A stretch of 64,000 nt of DNA from Paenibacillus piri (GCF_004354045.1 NZ_SMRT01000001.1:1054001-1118000), one strand, 5' to 3'. Shown: positions 1-9,235, counted from the stretch's first letter. Notes: generated by a model from the letters alone, not told the origin. A program made the numbers and translations.

Positions 1-153
1 GGCTTGATGAGCCAGGACTTGATCCGCAACCGCCAGTTGTCCCACTTGATGTTCGTGGCGCATTACCTGGAGCGCGTGGGGGACCACGCGACCAATATCG
101 GCGAAGGCGTTATTTATATGGTGACGGGCAAGCGCAAAGATTTGAATATGTAG
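1..153 (+). CDS. phoU: PhoU phosphate-signalling protein, C-terminal end only
   Basis: The window opens inside this gene; 50 residues and a TAG stop remain in frame 1. The tail carries the helical signature YLERVGDHATNIGEGV, which matches the metal-binding E-x2-GDHATNI motif near the end of PhoU. PhoU is a cytoplasmic, mostly helical protein that links the Pst phosphate transporter to PhoR signalling and normally sits last in a pst operon; those genes would lie to the left. A hairpin follows about 15 nt after the stop, consistent with the operon end. Confidence 0.9.
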   Translation, partial: GLMSQDLIRNRQLSHLMFVAHYLERVGDHATNIGEGVIYMVTGKRKDLNM

Positions 154-167
154 CAGTCGGTTAAACA

Positions 168-204
168 TAAAGCAAGAGGCTGGCAAATCGGCCTCTTGCT
201 TTAT
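168..204 (+). terminator. Hairpin after phoU
   Basis: Inverted repeat AAGCAAGAGGC / GCCTCTTGCTT with a 10-nt loop just after the phoU stop. The following T-run is short (TTTAT), so it is a likely but not textbook terminator. Confidence 0.6.
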
Positions 205-532
205 GCTGCCTTATCCGTTCATTCGATATACACGCTTGCATTTCAATTCGTTTGCTTTTCCGCCAATATATACGATCGTCAAAACCCGTCCCGGTTTATC
301 GGATTACGATTTTATCGGGTTAAGACCCCAACCTCCAAGGTGGGCCTTGAATCAGGTGGGGTAGAGTCCCCATCAGATTCCCCGATGTTCAGCAAAGCTG
401 AACGAGTTCACTGGTCCTCATGGCGGCTTTACATAAACTTAAAAAAACGCAAGAGGGACTTTTTACACTGGGTTAAATTTCCTATGCTATAGTTAAATCT
501 GACCATCAAATTTGACTGAAGTAGGGATGAAC
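205..532. other. Intergenic region without a recognised gene
   Basis: About 330 nt between phoU and the EAL/GGDEF gene. It holds several short inverted repeats, such as GGTGGGG / CCCCATC near 353-377 and a GTTCAGC-GCTGAAC stem near 387-403. A possible weak promoter (TTTACA at 462-467) lies just before the next gene. The two stems could belong to a structured leader, but they match no RNA family I recognise, including c-di-GMP riboswitches. Confidence 0.4.
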
Positions 533-2374
533 ATGGCGGCTGATCAGGAGATGAATCGGAGTATGAAGAGGGATGAAGAGCACGCTTTTGCCCGCGAGCA
601 GTTTCTGCAATTACTTCGGCACAAACAAATCCATACCGTCTACCAACCTATCGTATCTTTGAAAGACGGCATCATTGCGGGCTATGAGGCGCTGACCCGG
701 GTGCCGGAAGACAGCGGCTTCGAGTCTCCTGTCCGGCTGTTCGAGTATGCGGAGAAGGAAGGTCTGATATACCCGCTGGACAGGCTGGCTCGGGAGACGG
801 CCATTCGCAACTCACTGGCCATGGGCGGTCGCGAGCTGCTGTTTATTAACATTCCCGCGGCCAGTTTGCAGGACCCGCAGTTTGCAGCAGGGAAAACGAT
901 CGAGCTGCTGCGGGACCGGGGACTTAAGCCTGAGCATGTCGTGTTTGAAATTACGGAGCGCAGCTCCATTCACGATTTTGCAGCGGCCAAGCAGGTGCTT
1001 GAGCATTACCGCAGCCAAGGGTACCGGATCGCCATCGACGATGCCGGGGCCGGATACTCGTCGCTGCAGGCGATTGCGGAGCTTCATCCGGATTTCATTA
1101 AAGTGGACCGTTCATTGGTGCAGGACATTCATCTTCATAAAACGAAAGAGTATATGATGGAAACGTTCGTAGCCTTCGCCGGGAAGCTTCATATCGAAGT
1201 GATAGCCGAAGGGATCGAATGCGAGGAGGAGCTGCTGTTTTTAACGCGGATGGGCGTGCATTACGGGCAAGGTTATCTGCTTGGCAAGCCGGGTACGGAA
1301 AAAGCGGATGTCGCGCCCGGGTTGATTCAGCAAATTGTGCAGCAGCGGAAGCTTCACGACTACGCGGGGAGCGCCTGGGCGATCGAGGATTTGACCACCC
1401 CGATCCAAAAGTTCGACCGGAAAACGCTCATTTCGGAGGTGGCCAATTATTTTAAGAAAAACGGCCAAGCGGCCGGAGCCGCGGTTGTTTCCGATGAGGT
1501 GCCGGTAGGCTTGATCATGCGTGAACGGCTGTTTCAGCAGCTCGCGGGTCAATACGGGTTTTCGTTATTCTGGAACCGGACGATCGATCAGGTCATGGAC
1601 GACGGCCCATTGATCGTGGACGAGCATATGCCGGTCGAAACCGTATCCCAGCTGGCGACCTCGCGGGATACGAACCTGTATGATCTGGTGCTCATTACGA
1701 GCGATGGCAGGCTGGCGGGAGCCGCTTCGATCCGCTCCATTCTCGAATACATCACGAATGCAAGAATGGAGACGGCCAAAGTGGCGAGCCCGTTGACCGG
1801 TTTGCCGGGCAATCTCCAAATTCACCGCGAGCTGAACAAGCGTCTGCAGGAAAATAAACGGTTTTCCGCGATATATGCCGACCTGGACTATTTCAAATGG
1901 TTTAACGATCGTTACGGGTTTCAAAAGGGCGATCAGCTCATCCAATATACCGCCGATGTCATTCAGCAGGCCATCGTCGTTTGCGGCAGACCGTTTGATT
2001 TTGTCGGGCATATCGGCGGCGATGATTTTATTGCGCTCACCTCGACCGACATGCCGGAAAAGCTGTGCGTGGAGGTGATCCGCCGCTTCGATGAGGGGGT
2101 ACGGATGTTTTACGAAGATGAGGATTGGTCGTATGTGGAGGACCGCAGCGGCAACCGGGTGGCAACGAGCGGCGTCACCTTATCTTTATCTCTGCTTGTA
2201 TGCGAGAATGCTTCGCCGGTCACCCTGGAGGAAATCTCCCAGGCGTCCGCCAGGCTCAAAAAGCGCTCGAAGTCGCAATCAGGCAGCGTATATGTCAGCG
2301 CCCGGATCGGCCTACCGGCGAAAGAGGACGGCGAGCCCGTCGGCTCCGCCTATCCGAACAGCTCCAGCAGCTGA
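533..2374 (+). CDS. EAL-CBS-GGDEF cyclic-di-GMP signalling protein
   Basis: A cytoplasmic protein of about 613 aa without membrane segments. Residues about 20-255 form an EAL phosphodiesterase domain with its key motifs present (YEALTR, FINI, FEITE, IDDAGAGYSS, FIKVD, AEGIE), so c-di-GMP hydrolysis to pGpG is plausible. A CBS-pair-like region follows (about 280-410), which often binds adenine nucleotides. The C-terminal domain carries GGDDF in place of GGDEF, with TGLPGN and DLDYFKWFND upstream, so cyclase activity is possible but the site is slightly altered. I chose the ATG after GTAGGG (6-nt spacing) over an upstream in-frame TTG at 512 that lacks a binding site; ATG 527 is also possible. 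The end overlaps the convergent HAD gene by 25 nt. Confidence 0.88.
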   Translation: MAADQEMNRSMKRDEEHAFAREQFLQLLRHKQIHTVYQPIVSLKDGIIAGYEALTRVPEDSGFESPVRLFEYAEKEGLIYPLDRLARETAIRNSLAMGGRELLFINIPAASLQDPQFAAGKTIELLRDRGLKPEHVVFEITERSSIHDFAAAKQVLEHYRSQGYRIAIDDAGAGYSSLQAIAELHPDFIKVDRSLVQDIHLHKTKEYMMETFVAFAGKLHIEVIAEGIECEEELLFLTRMGVHYGQGYLLGKPGTEKADVAPGLIQQIVQQRKLHDYAGSAWAIEDLTTPIQKFDRKTLISEVANYFKKNGQAAGAAVVSDEVPVGLIMRERLFQQLAGQYGFSLFWNRTIDQVMDDGPLIVDEHMPVETVSQLATSRDTNLYDLVLITSDGRLAGAASIRSILEYITNARMETAKVASPLTGLPGNLQIHRELNKRLQENKRFSAIYADLDYFKWFNDRYGFQKGDQLIQYTADVIQQAIVVCGRPFDFVGHIGGDDFIALTSTDMPEKLCVEVIRRFDEGVRMFYEDEDWSYVEDRSGNRVATSGVTLSLSLLVCENASPVTLEEISQASARLKKRSKSQSGSVYVSARIGLPAKEDGEPVGSAYPNSSSS

Positions 2375-3108
2375 TCGATCTGCTGAATACAGTACACATT
2401 CCGTTTCCCGAGCTTTTGCTGGGAAATTTTTTTTGGCTGCGTATCGATTTGCCGCTGAATCCATACGGCATCCATTCCCGATTTCACAGCGCCGCAAACA
2501 TCGTGCTTCCATGAGTTGCCGACCATTACCGCCTGCTTCGGGGACAATTCGAGCGTATGAATCGCCGTTTTGAACAGCGAGCTGCCGGGTTTTTTGTCGT
2601 AATGCTTGTGTGCCGTAAAAACCCGGTCGTCCGGAAAATAGCCGGTTAGCCCGAACCGGTTCAGCAGATGGACGACATCGCTGCGCGGGCTGTTGCTGAT
2701 TATGGCCAGCTTGTAGTGCGAAGAGAGCCGGCGGAGCGTATCCAATACGCCGGGCGCCAACGATTTGGCCGCCAGGCGGTGATTCCGCAGCATTTGAAAA
2801 AAATCGGCGGCAAACTGCTGGTGCACCGGCACGTCCAGCTGCTGCAGCGCTTCATTGAGGCATTTTTGCTGCAGATCGTCGAGATGGAGCTTGCCGCCGC
2901 GCAGCTTTTTGTGCTGCTGCCACTTGGATTGATAGGCGGACCACAGCTTATCCGGCTGCGGAAAGCCGCTGTCCCGCGACGAACGGGCGAAATAATCGTC
3001 CCAGACCGCGATGAAGGCTTGCTCGAAATGAACGCCTTGGTAAATCAAAGTTTGATTAACGTCAAAGCAGATCGCTTTTTTTTCACGAATCGGATAGGAC
3101 TGGCTCAT
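2350..3108 (-). CDS. HAD-superfamily hydrolase
   Basis: A 252-aa cytoplasmic HAD phosphatase-like protein. Motif I reads FDVNQT, where the second Asp of the usual DxDxT is Asn, which is unusual because that Asp normally acts as the acid/base. Motif II is IISNSPRSD, and the C-terminal region GNSWKHDVCGA supplies the motif III/IV acidic residues. A helical cap lies between motifs I and II, as in subfamily IA (2-haloacid dehalogenase/phosphoglycolate-phosphatase type). Substrate cannot be told. The gene is convergent with the EAL/GGDEF gene (25-nt overlap) and divergent from polA. Confidence 0.82.
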   Translation of the reverse strand: MSQSYPIREKKAICFDVNQTLIYQGVHFEQAFIAVWDDYFARSSRDSGFPQPDKLWSAYQSKWQQHKKLRGGKLHLDDLQQKCLNEALQQLDVPVHQQFAADFFQMLRNHRLAAKSLAPGVLDTLRRLSSHYKLAIISNSPRSDVVHLLNRFGLTGYFPDDRVFTAHKHYDKKPGSSLFKTAIHTLELSPKQAVMVGNSWKHDVCGAVKSGMDAVWIQRQIDTQPKKISQQKLGKRNVYCIQQIDQLLELFG

Positions 3109-3264
3109 AAACGTCTACCTCCCGTGCTTGCATCTGTTTCTCTATAATTATGCTTATGCGCCAGCTTTTGGCATCACCCCCAAGGACATGAATTGCAATA
3201 TAAGTTTTTCTTCTTGCGTTGTCCTATGATATCATGGAGGTAGTATGGAAAATGGGGTGTAATC

Positions 3265-5928
3265 ATGTCTAAATTGGTCATTATCGACGGCAATAGTATT
3301 GCCTACCGCGCCTTTTTCGCGCTGCCATTGCTGAGCAATTCAAGCGGACTGCATACGAATGCGGTTTACGGATTTACGACGATGCTGTTAAAGCTGCTGG
3401 ACGAACAAAAGCCGACTCACTTTTTGGTCGCATTCGACGCGGGTAAAGCGACCTTTCGACATAAGGATTATGCGGATTATAAAGGCGGGCGGGCCAAAAC
3501 GCCGCCCGAGCTGTCCGAACAGTTCCCGCTGCTGAGAGAGCTGATTACAGCTTTCGGTATTTCCCAATTTGAACTGGACGGCTATGAGGCCGACGATATT
3601 ATCGGGACGTTAACGCGGGTCGCCGATGAAAAAGGCGATATCGAAGTCGTCGTCGTAACCGGCGACAAGGATATGCTGCAGCTTGCTTCGGAGCAGGTCA
3701 CCATCGCATTGACGCGCAAGGGAATCAGCGAGGTCGAGCTGTATGACCCGCCGTATATTATGGAAAAATACGGCCTCACGCCGAAGCAGATCATCGATCT
3801 GAAAGGGCTGATGGGCGATACGAGCGATAATATCCCGGGCATTCCGGGCGTCGGCGAGAAAACTGCGCTCAAGCTGCTGCACGAATACGAGTCGGTGGAG
3901 GGCGTATTGGCCAACACCGACCAGCTGAAGGGCAAAATGAAAGAAAAGATCGTGGAGCATGCCGACGACGCGAGAATGAGCAAAGGGCTCGCAACCATAT
4001 ACCGCGAGGTGCCTTTGACGTCCACCTGGGATGATCTGACGTACTCCGGCTATGAAGGACAAGCCTTGGCGGATATGTTCCGCAAGCTGGAGTTCAAATC
4101 GCTGCTGGAGAAAATGGACTTCTCCGGTCCGGATTCGCCGGACGGCGATCGTCCCGCCCAGGCGGAGATCGCGACGGTTGCCGTCGATCGGGAACGACTG
4201 CCGGACCTGCTGGAGGCGCTGCCGCAGGTCGATGCGCTCCATGTCGAGGTGGTGGGCGACAATCCGCACACCGGCTATGTGCTCGGCATCGCGCTTGCGG
4301 CAAGCGGCACGTGCTATTACGTGCCGTTCGAAGTGCTAAGCGATGCGTCGGCCGACGCGGAGGCGCTGCGGACCTGGATCGCCTCGTCGGACAAAACGTT
4401 GGCCGTCTATGACCAGCACCGGGCAGAGGTCGCGTTATGTTGGCAGGGTATCCGTCTGTGCGGCACATCGTTCGATGTGCTGCTCGCCGCCTACCTGCTC
4501 GATCCGACCGAGTCTGCGCTGACGCTGAACGGCCTGTCGACGAAATACGGCCTCCCCGTCCTGAAGGCGGACGAGGACGTGTTCGGCAAGGGCGCGAAGT
4601 TTCAGGTTCCCGCGGCTGAAGTCGTGTGCGACCATTTATGCCGCAAGGTAACCGCCGTGCAAAGCCTGCTGGAGCCGATGAAGCGCGATCTGGAGACCGG
4701 CGAGATGCACCGGCTGTTCTATGAGCTGGAGCTGCCTTTGGCGTCGGTGCTTGCGTCGATGGAGGAAAAGGGCATTAAGGTCGACGTCGATGGATTGAAG
4801 CAGTACGGTGTCGAACTGGCAGGTCAGCTGGACACGATCATGAGATCGATCTACGATGCAGCCGGCATGGAATTCAATATCAATTCGCCAAAGCAGCTCG
4901 GAGATCTTTTATTCGAGAAGCTGCAGCTGCCGGTCATTAAGAAGACGAAAACCGGCTACTCCACCGATGCCGAGGTATTGGAAAAGCTGGAGCCTTACCA
5001 TCCGGTCGTCGGTCATATTCTGAACTACCGGACGCTGGCGAAGCTGCAATCCACCTATGTCGAAGGACTGCTCAAGGAGGTGCGCGAGGATACGGGCAAG
5101 GTGCATACGTATTTCAAGCAAACCATCGCGGCCACGGGCAGGTTGAGCAGTCAATATCCGAATTTGCAGAACATTCCGATCCGCCTCGAGGAAGGCCGCA
5201 AAATCCGCAAAGTGTTCGTGCCGTCCCAGCCAGGCTGGTCGATCTTGACCGCCGACTACTCGCAGATCGAGCTTCGCGTGCTAGCGCATATATCGCAGGA
5301 CGAACGGCTGATGGAAGCATTCCGCAACGACATGGACATTCATACGAAAACGGCGATGGATGTGTTCGGCGTGCCCGAATCCGACGTCGATGCCAACATG
5401 CGCCGCCAGGCGAAAGCCGTTAACTTCGGCATCGTATACGGCATCAGCGATTACGGCTTATCGCAAAACCTGAATATTACCCGCAAGGAAGCGGCTGCGT
5501 TCATCGAGCAGTATTTCGCCGTCTTCCAAGGGGTTCGTCAATATATGGACGACATTGTCAAGAAAGCGCGGCAGGACGGTTATGTCACGACATTACTGCA
5601 CCGCCGCCGGTATTTGCCGGAAATTACGGCATCCAATTTCAACCTGCGCTCGTTTGCCGAGCGGACGGCGATGAATACGCCGATCCAGGGCTCCGCGGCC
5701 GACATTATCAAGCTGGCTATGGTACAAATGGACGAGCGTCTGAAGCGCGACGGCTTCAACAGCCGGATGCTGCTGCAGGTGCATGACGAACTGGTGTTCG
5801 AGGTGCCGGAGGACGAAATTGAACCGATGAAAAAGGCGGTTAAGGATATTATGGAAACCGCGTTGGAGCTCGATGTTCCGCTGCGGGCGGATGTCGATAC
5901 GGGCTCCAATTGGTATGAGGCCAAGTAA
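3265..5928 (+). CDS. polA: DNA polymerase I
   Basis: An 887-aa family A polymerase used in Okazaki-fragment maturation and repair synthesis. Residues 1 to about 290 are the 5'-3' exonuclease domain (VIIDGNSIAYRAFFALP, GYEADDIIGT, VVTGDKDMLQL). The middle region has the 3'-5' exonuclease position, but the catalytic acidic motif is absent (LHVEVVGD instead of a DxE motif), so proofreading is predicted to be lost, as in other Bacillus-type Pol I. The polymerase domain is complete: motif A DYSQIELRVLAHIS, motif B RRQAKAVNFGIVYG, motif C QVHDELVFE. The gene starts at ATG 3265 and leads a cluster with mutM, a standard Bacillaceae order. Confidence 0.97.
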   Translation: MSKLVIIDGNSIAYRAFFALPLLSNSSGLHTNAVYGFTTMLLKLLDEQKPTHFLVAFDAGKATFRHKDYADYKGGRAKTPPELSEQFPLLRELITAFGISQFELDGYEADDIIGTLTRVADEKGDIEVVVVTGDKDMLQLASEQVTIALTRKGISEVELYDPPYIMEKYGLTPKQIIDLKGLMGDTSDNIPGIPGVGEKTALKLLHEYESVEGVLANTDQLKGKMKEKIVEHADDARMSKGLATIYREVPLTSTWDDLTYSGYEGQALADMFRKLEFKSLLEKMDFSGPDSPDGDRPAQAEIATVAVDRERLPDLLEALPQVDALHVEVVGDNPHTGYVLGIALAASGTCYYVPFEVLSDASADAEALRTWIASSDKTLAVYDQHRAEVALCWQGIRLCGTSFDVLLAAYLLDPTESALTLNGLSTKYGLPVLKADEDVFGKGAKFQVPAAEVVCDHLCRKVTAVQSLLEPMKRDLETGEMHRLFYELELPLASVLASMEEKGIKVDVDGLKQYGVELAGQLDTIMRSIYDAAGMEFNINSPKQLGDLLFEKLQLPVIKKTKTGYSTDAEVLEKLEPYHPVVGHILNYRTLAKLQSTYVEGLLKEVREDTGKVHTYFKQTIAATGRLSSQYPNLQNIPIRLEEGRKIRKVFVPSQPGWSILTADYSQIELRVLAHISQDERLMEAFRNDMDIHTKTAMDVFGVPESDVDANMRRQAKAVNFGIVYGISDYGLSQNLNITRKEAAAFIEQYFAVFQGVRQYMDDIVKKARQDGYVTTLLHRRRYLPEITASNFNLRSFAERTAMNTPIQGSAADIIKLAMVQMDERLKRDGFNSRMLLQVHDELVFEVPEDEIEPMKKAVKDIMETALELDVPLRADVDTGSNWYEAK

Positions 5929-5985
5929 CCCGTCCCTAAGGACGGCGAAGTCGTTATTCTTCATTAGAAATTGGGGTGATATGCA

Positions 5986-6846
5986 ATGCCTGAGCTGCCA
6001 GAGGTCGAAACGGTCCGCCGGACCTTGAACGAATTGGTGCTGGATAAACAGATCGACCATGTTACCGTAAATTTGAGGCGTATTATCCAGCTGCCGGAGG
6101 AGCCGGACGAATTTTGTCTGCTCCTGGCCGGTCAAACGATACACAGCGTCGAGCGCAGAGGGAAGTTTCTCCGCTTTGTGCTGGACGATTACACGTTGGT
6201 CTCCCATCTCAGAATGGAGGGGCGCTACGGACTGTATGACCGGAACGATCCGCTGGAGCCGCACACGCATGTCGTGTTCCATTTTACGGACGGCAGCGAG
6301 CTGCGGTATAAGGATGTCCGCCAGTTCGGCACGATGCATCTGTTTCCGAAGGGACGCGAGCTGGAGGAAAAACCGCTGAATAAGCTCGGGCTTGAGCCGT
6401 TGGAAGATACCTTTACACTGGATGCGTTCAAAGGCAGGCTGGCGGGGAGATCGACGAAGATCAAGCCGCTGCTGCTCAATCAGGAATATATCGTCGGCAT
6501 CGGGAATATTTATGTGGATGAGTCGCTCTATATGGCGGGCATTCACCCGGAGCGGGAAGCTGATTCCTTGAGCCGGCGCGAGCTTGCCGCATTATACGAA
6601 GCGATTGTAAGGACGCTGAAGGAGGCGGTCGCGGCAGGAGGCTCATCAATCAAATCGTATGTGAACGGACAAGGGGAGATCGGCTTGTTCCAGCATCAGT
6701 TCAAAGTGTACGGCCGCCAAGGCGAGCCTTGCCAAACTTGCGCCCGGCCTATCGTGAAAAGCGTCGTTGCGGGACGCGGCACCCACTTTTGTCCGAAATG
6801 TCAGCCGCTGAAACAAAAACGGGTAAAAAAGGCCGCGGTCCGATGA
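5986..6846 (+). CDS. mutM: Formamidopyrimidine-DNA glycosylase
   Basis: A 286-aa base-excision repair enzyme that removes 8-oxoguanine and FaPy lesions and nicks the abasic site. The N-terminus MPELPEVETVRR provides the catalytic Pro2 and Glu3. A helix-two-turn-helix region (LLNQEYIVGIGNIYVDESLY) and the C-terminal zinc finger (C-x2-C-x16-C-x2-C, CQTC...CPKC) are intact. It lies 57 nt after polA with its own GGGGTGAT ribosome binding site, so it is probably cotranscribed with polA. Confidence 0.97.
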   Translation: MPELPEVETVRRTLNELVLDKQIDHVTVNLRRIIQLPEEPDEFCLLLAGQTIHSVERRGKFLRFVLDDYTLVSHLRMEGRYGLYDRNDPLEPHTHVVFHFTDGSELRYKDVRQFGTMHLFPKGRELEEKPLNKLGLEPLEDTFTLDAFKGRLAGRSTKIKPLLLNQEYIVGIGNIYVDESLYMAGIHPEREADSLSRRELAALYEAIVRTLKEAVAAGGSSIKSYVNGQGEIGLFQHQFKVYGRQGEPCQTCARPIVKSVVAGRGTHFCPKCQPLKQKRVKKAAVR

Positions 6847-6908
6847 CCGTGCACCCTCCGCCCATATTTGCCATATAGTAGGGGTAAACAGGTCGGGAGG
6901 GTTAAATT

Positions 6909-7601
6909 ATGCTGCCAGTCATTTCCTTGTTGATTTTGGCATTGGCCGTCAGTTTGGACGGTTTTAGCGTGGGCGTCATGTACGGCTTGCGTAAAATTCG
7001 GATTCCTCTACTATCGGTTGCGATCATATCGGCATGCTCCGGGCTCATTATTTTCATATCGATGCAGATCGGCGTATGGATCGCCACACTTGTCGATCCG
7101 GACTATGCGAGGGCGATCGGCGGACTGATCTTGATCGGTATTGGCATATGGGCTGTCTACCAGGTCATTATGGAGAAAAAGGAAGCCTCCGACGCCGATC
7201 TAAAGGGTGACGCAGCGGATGCTGAAGATTTGACGGCTGCGGCCCTCGCCGCCACGAAAAAAGAAATTTTTTATATTGAGCTGAAGCGGCTTGGGCTCGT
7301 CATTCAAATTTTACGGACCCCATCGATTGCCGACATGGACCGGTCGGGCAATATTTCCGCCTCGGAGGCGCTGCTGCTTGGCTTGGCGCTATCGCTGGAC
7401 GCATTCGGCGCAGGTATAGGGGCTGCGCTCATCGGCTTTACGCCATGGCTGACCTCGACCGTTATTGCGTTTGCCAGCGGCGCATTTCTCGCTACCGGCC
7501 TGCGTATCGGGTTCAGGTATTCGGATTTGTCATGGATTCGCCGTATGTCTGTTTTTCCGGGATTTGTTTTGATAATTATGGGAATTATGAAACTGATATA
7601 A
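6909..7601 (+). CDS. ytaF: Sporulation membrane protein YtaF (MntP-related)
   Basis: A 230-aa polytopic protein with six predicted membrane helices in two related halves. Each half begins with an Asp-containing helix (ALAVSLDGFSVGVMYG and ALALSLDAFGAGIGAA), as in YtaF and the related manganese exporter MntP. A hydrophilic loop of about 60 residues separates the halves. The location between mutM and coaE is the same as in Bacillus. RBS CGGGAGGG precedes ATG 6909. The family is linked to sporulation; its transported ion, if any, is not known. Confidence 0.9.
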   Translation: MLPVISLLILALAVSLDGFSVGVMYGLRKIRIPLLSVAIISACSGLIIFISMQIGVWIATLVDPDYARAIGGLILIGIGIWAVYQVIMEKKEASDADLKGDAADAEDLTAAALAATKKEIFYIELKRLGLVIQILRTPSIADMDRSGNISASEALLLGLALSLDAFGAGIGAALIGFTPWLTSTVIAFASGAFLATGLRIGFRYSDLSWIRRMSVFPGFVLIIMGIMKLI

Positions 7602-7611
7602 CCATTACGTT

Positions 7612-7625
7612 CGAACGAGCGTTCG
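7612..7625. promoter_or_regulatory. Candidate LexA (SOS) box upstream of coaE
   Basis: CGAACGAGCGTTCG matches the Gram-positive SOS box CGAACRNRYGTTCG at every position (R=G, N=A, R=G, Y=C). It lies 10 nt after the ytaF stop and 30 nt before the coaE start. It is a site match only; binding and a promoter were not tested. Confidence 0.55.
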
Positions 7626-7654
7626 AATCGAATTGTTTCGATAAGGAGAACATT

Positions 7655-8251
7655 ATGAACATAGGTCTCACGGGAGGGATCGCCTGCGGCAAAAGCACCG
7701 TATCCGGCATGCTGGTTCAGCACGGCGCGCTGCTGGTCGATGCGGATCGTATTGCCAGGGAGGTTGTCGAACCCGGCAGCCCTGCCCTGGCGCTGATCGT
7801 CGAGCGCTTCGGCGGGGACATGCTGAACGGGGACGGCACACTGAATCGCAAAAAGCTGGGGGAGACGGTTTTCGGCAATCCGGAGGCGTTGCAGGATTTG
7901 CAAAGCATTACGCATCCCTCGATCCGGGCGTTAATGCGGGAGCGTGTGAAGCAGTACGAGCGGCAGCATCCGGACAAGCTGGTGGTGGCCGACATTCCGC
8001 TTCTATTCGAATCGGGACTGCAGGAACAGTATGATGAAGTTATGGTCGTATACGTTCCCCGCCATGTCCAATTGGACAGGCTGATCTGGCGCGACGGCTT
8101 ATCCGTCGAACAGGCTGAGCAGCGTCTGCTGGCGCAAATGGATATTGAGCAAAAGAAAGAGTTGGCCGATATTGTCATCGACAATGAGGGGACGCTTGAG
8201 CATACGGAAAGTCAAGTGGAACAATTTTTACGGGAGAGGGGGCTTCTATGA
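7655..8251 (+). CDS. coaE: Dephospho-CoA kinase
   Basis: A 198-aa enzyme for the last step of coenzyme A synthesis, phosphorylating the 3'-hydroxyl of dephospho-CoA with ATP. The P-loop GGIACGKST is at residues 6-14, followed by VDADRIAREVVEPGSPAL, the CoA-binding region and DIPLLFESGLQ (the conserved PLLFE motif). I start it at ATG 7655 because AAGGAG lies 7 nt upstream; the longer in-frame ORF runs back through ytaF. The stop overlaps the next gene's start by 4 nt (ATGA), which implies translational coupling. Confidence 0.96.
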   Translation: MNIGLTGGIACGKSTVSGMLVQHGALLVDADRIAREVVEPGSPALALIVERFGGDMLNGDGTLNRKKLGETVFGNPEALQDLQSITHPSIRALMRERVKQYERQHPDKLVVADIPLLFESGLQEQYDEVMVVYVPRHVQLDRLIWRDGLSVEQAEQRLLAQMDIEQKKELADIVIDNEGTLEHTESQVEQFLRERGLL

Positions 8252-8862
8252 GCATTAGCTTTTGGCGAAAAAAGCGGGTGTTTGCCCTTTTTCTGGCAGC
8301 CTTTGTCATATTTATGTTTTTGAGCAGCTCCATGGTAGGCCGAATGCTGTATCCGATCCGATTTGAGGAAGATATTAAGCTCAATAGTGAGAAATATGAA
8401 TTGGACCCGTTTTTAATCGCAGCCATTATTCGTGTGGAATCGAACTTTAAAGTCGATATCGAGTCGAAGAAGGGCGCGTTTGGACTTATGCAGCTTATGC
8501 CGGATACTTCGGAATGGATCGTCGAGATGGGGCATTTTTCGCCCGAATACAAACAAAATTTACACAATCCCAAGGTCAGTATACAATTAGGATCGTGGTA
8601 TCTCAATTGGCTGCACAAGCAATTTAAAGGCAATACGGTAGCGGTTATCGCCGGTTACAACGCAGGGCAAGGCAATGTCAACCGCTGGATGCAAAATAAT
8701 GAATGGGACGGAACGCTGGAAAGAACCGATGCGATTCCTTTTGGCGAAACAAGACATTACATTCAGCGCGTTTTGTATTATTATAATAAATATCATAAGC
8801 TTTATGCACAAGAATGGGGAATGTCCGAGCATAAACAAAAAAGTATTGGACAAGCTCCATAA
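8248..8862 (+). CDS. Membrane-anchored lytic transglycosylase (SLT domain)
   Basis: A 204-aa peptidoglycan lytic transglycosylase. An N-terminal signal anchor (residues about 10-30, after RKKR) is followed by an SLT domain with the catalytic Glu in IIRVESNF, then GAFGLMQLMP and IAGYNAGQGNV, the hallmark motifs of the family. It would act on cell-wall glycan outside the membrane. Start and coaE stop overlap. The stop codon lies inside the downstream terminator stem. Confidence 0.92.
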   Translation: MSISFWRKKRVFALFLAAFVIFMFLSSSMVGRMLYPIRFEEDIKLNSEKYELDPFLIAAIIRVESNFKVDIESKKGAFGLMQLMPDTSEWIVEMGHFSPEYKQNLHNPKVSIQLGSWYLNWLHKQFKGNTVAVIAGYNAGQGNVNRWMQNNEWDGTLERTDAIPFGETRHYIQRVLYYYNKYHKLYAQEWGMSEHKQKSIGQAP

Positions 8863-8889
8863 GGAGCCTGTTGTCCAATACTTCTTCCT
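8833..8889. terminator. Bidirectional terminator between transglycosylase and SASP genes
   Basis: A long stem GTATTGGACA-AGCTCC / GGAGC-CTGTTGTCCAATAC with an ATAA-type loop, preceded by A-rich and followed by T-rich sequence, between convergent genes. It can serve both strands. Confidence 0.85.
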
Positions 8890-8897
8890 ACAAATGA

Positions 8898-9122
8898 TTA
8901 CTTAAATTGTCCGGCAAGTTGTTGTTCGGCGATTTGTACCAGGCGGCGAGTGATGTTACCACCAATCGCACCAGCGTCACGAGTAGCCATGTTACCCATG
9001 TAACCGTCTTGAGGAATAGCGATACCCAATTCCTGAGCTACCTCGTATTTCAATTGATCCAACGCTTGGTTCGCTTGAGGAACAACAAGTACGTTGCTGG
9101 AACGAGATTGTCCTTGAGCCAT
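8898..9122 (-). CDS. Alpha/beta-type small acid-soluble spore protein
   Basis: A 74-aa DNA-binding spore protein. It shows the family core: LKYEVAQELGI, containing the germination-protease cleavage site within ELGI, and MATRDAGAIGGNITRRLVQIAEQQL, where the family usually has GGEITKRLV. The start has a perfect AAGGAGGTG site. In forespores such proteins coat DNA and protect it from UV and heat. This is direct evidence for an endospore former. Confidence 0.97.
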   Translation of the reverse strand: MAQGQSRSSNVLVVPQANQALDQLKYEVAQELGIAIPQDGYMGNMATRDAGAIGGNITRRLVQIAEQQLAGQFK

Positions 9123-9235
9123 GTTTGTTCACCTCCTTGTCGTTGGTAAACCTATTATGCGCGTTTAACCAAAGTTCATGAGAGGAATTCACTGGCAATT
9201 TTTGAGATCTGCCGGGCTTGAAGGAGTGAAAACAA

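Noticed and set aside
196..492. 98-aa open frame upstream of the EAL/GGDEF gene
   Set aside because: No Shine-Dalgarno site, starts within the phoU terminator stem, composition is not protein-like.
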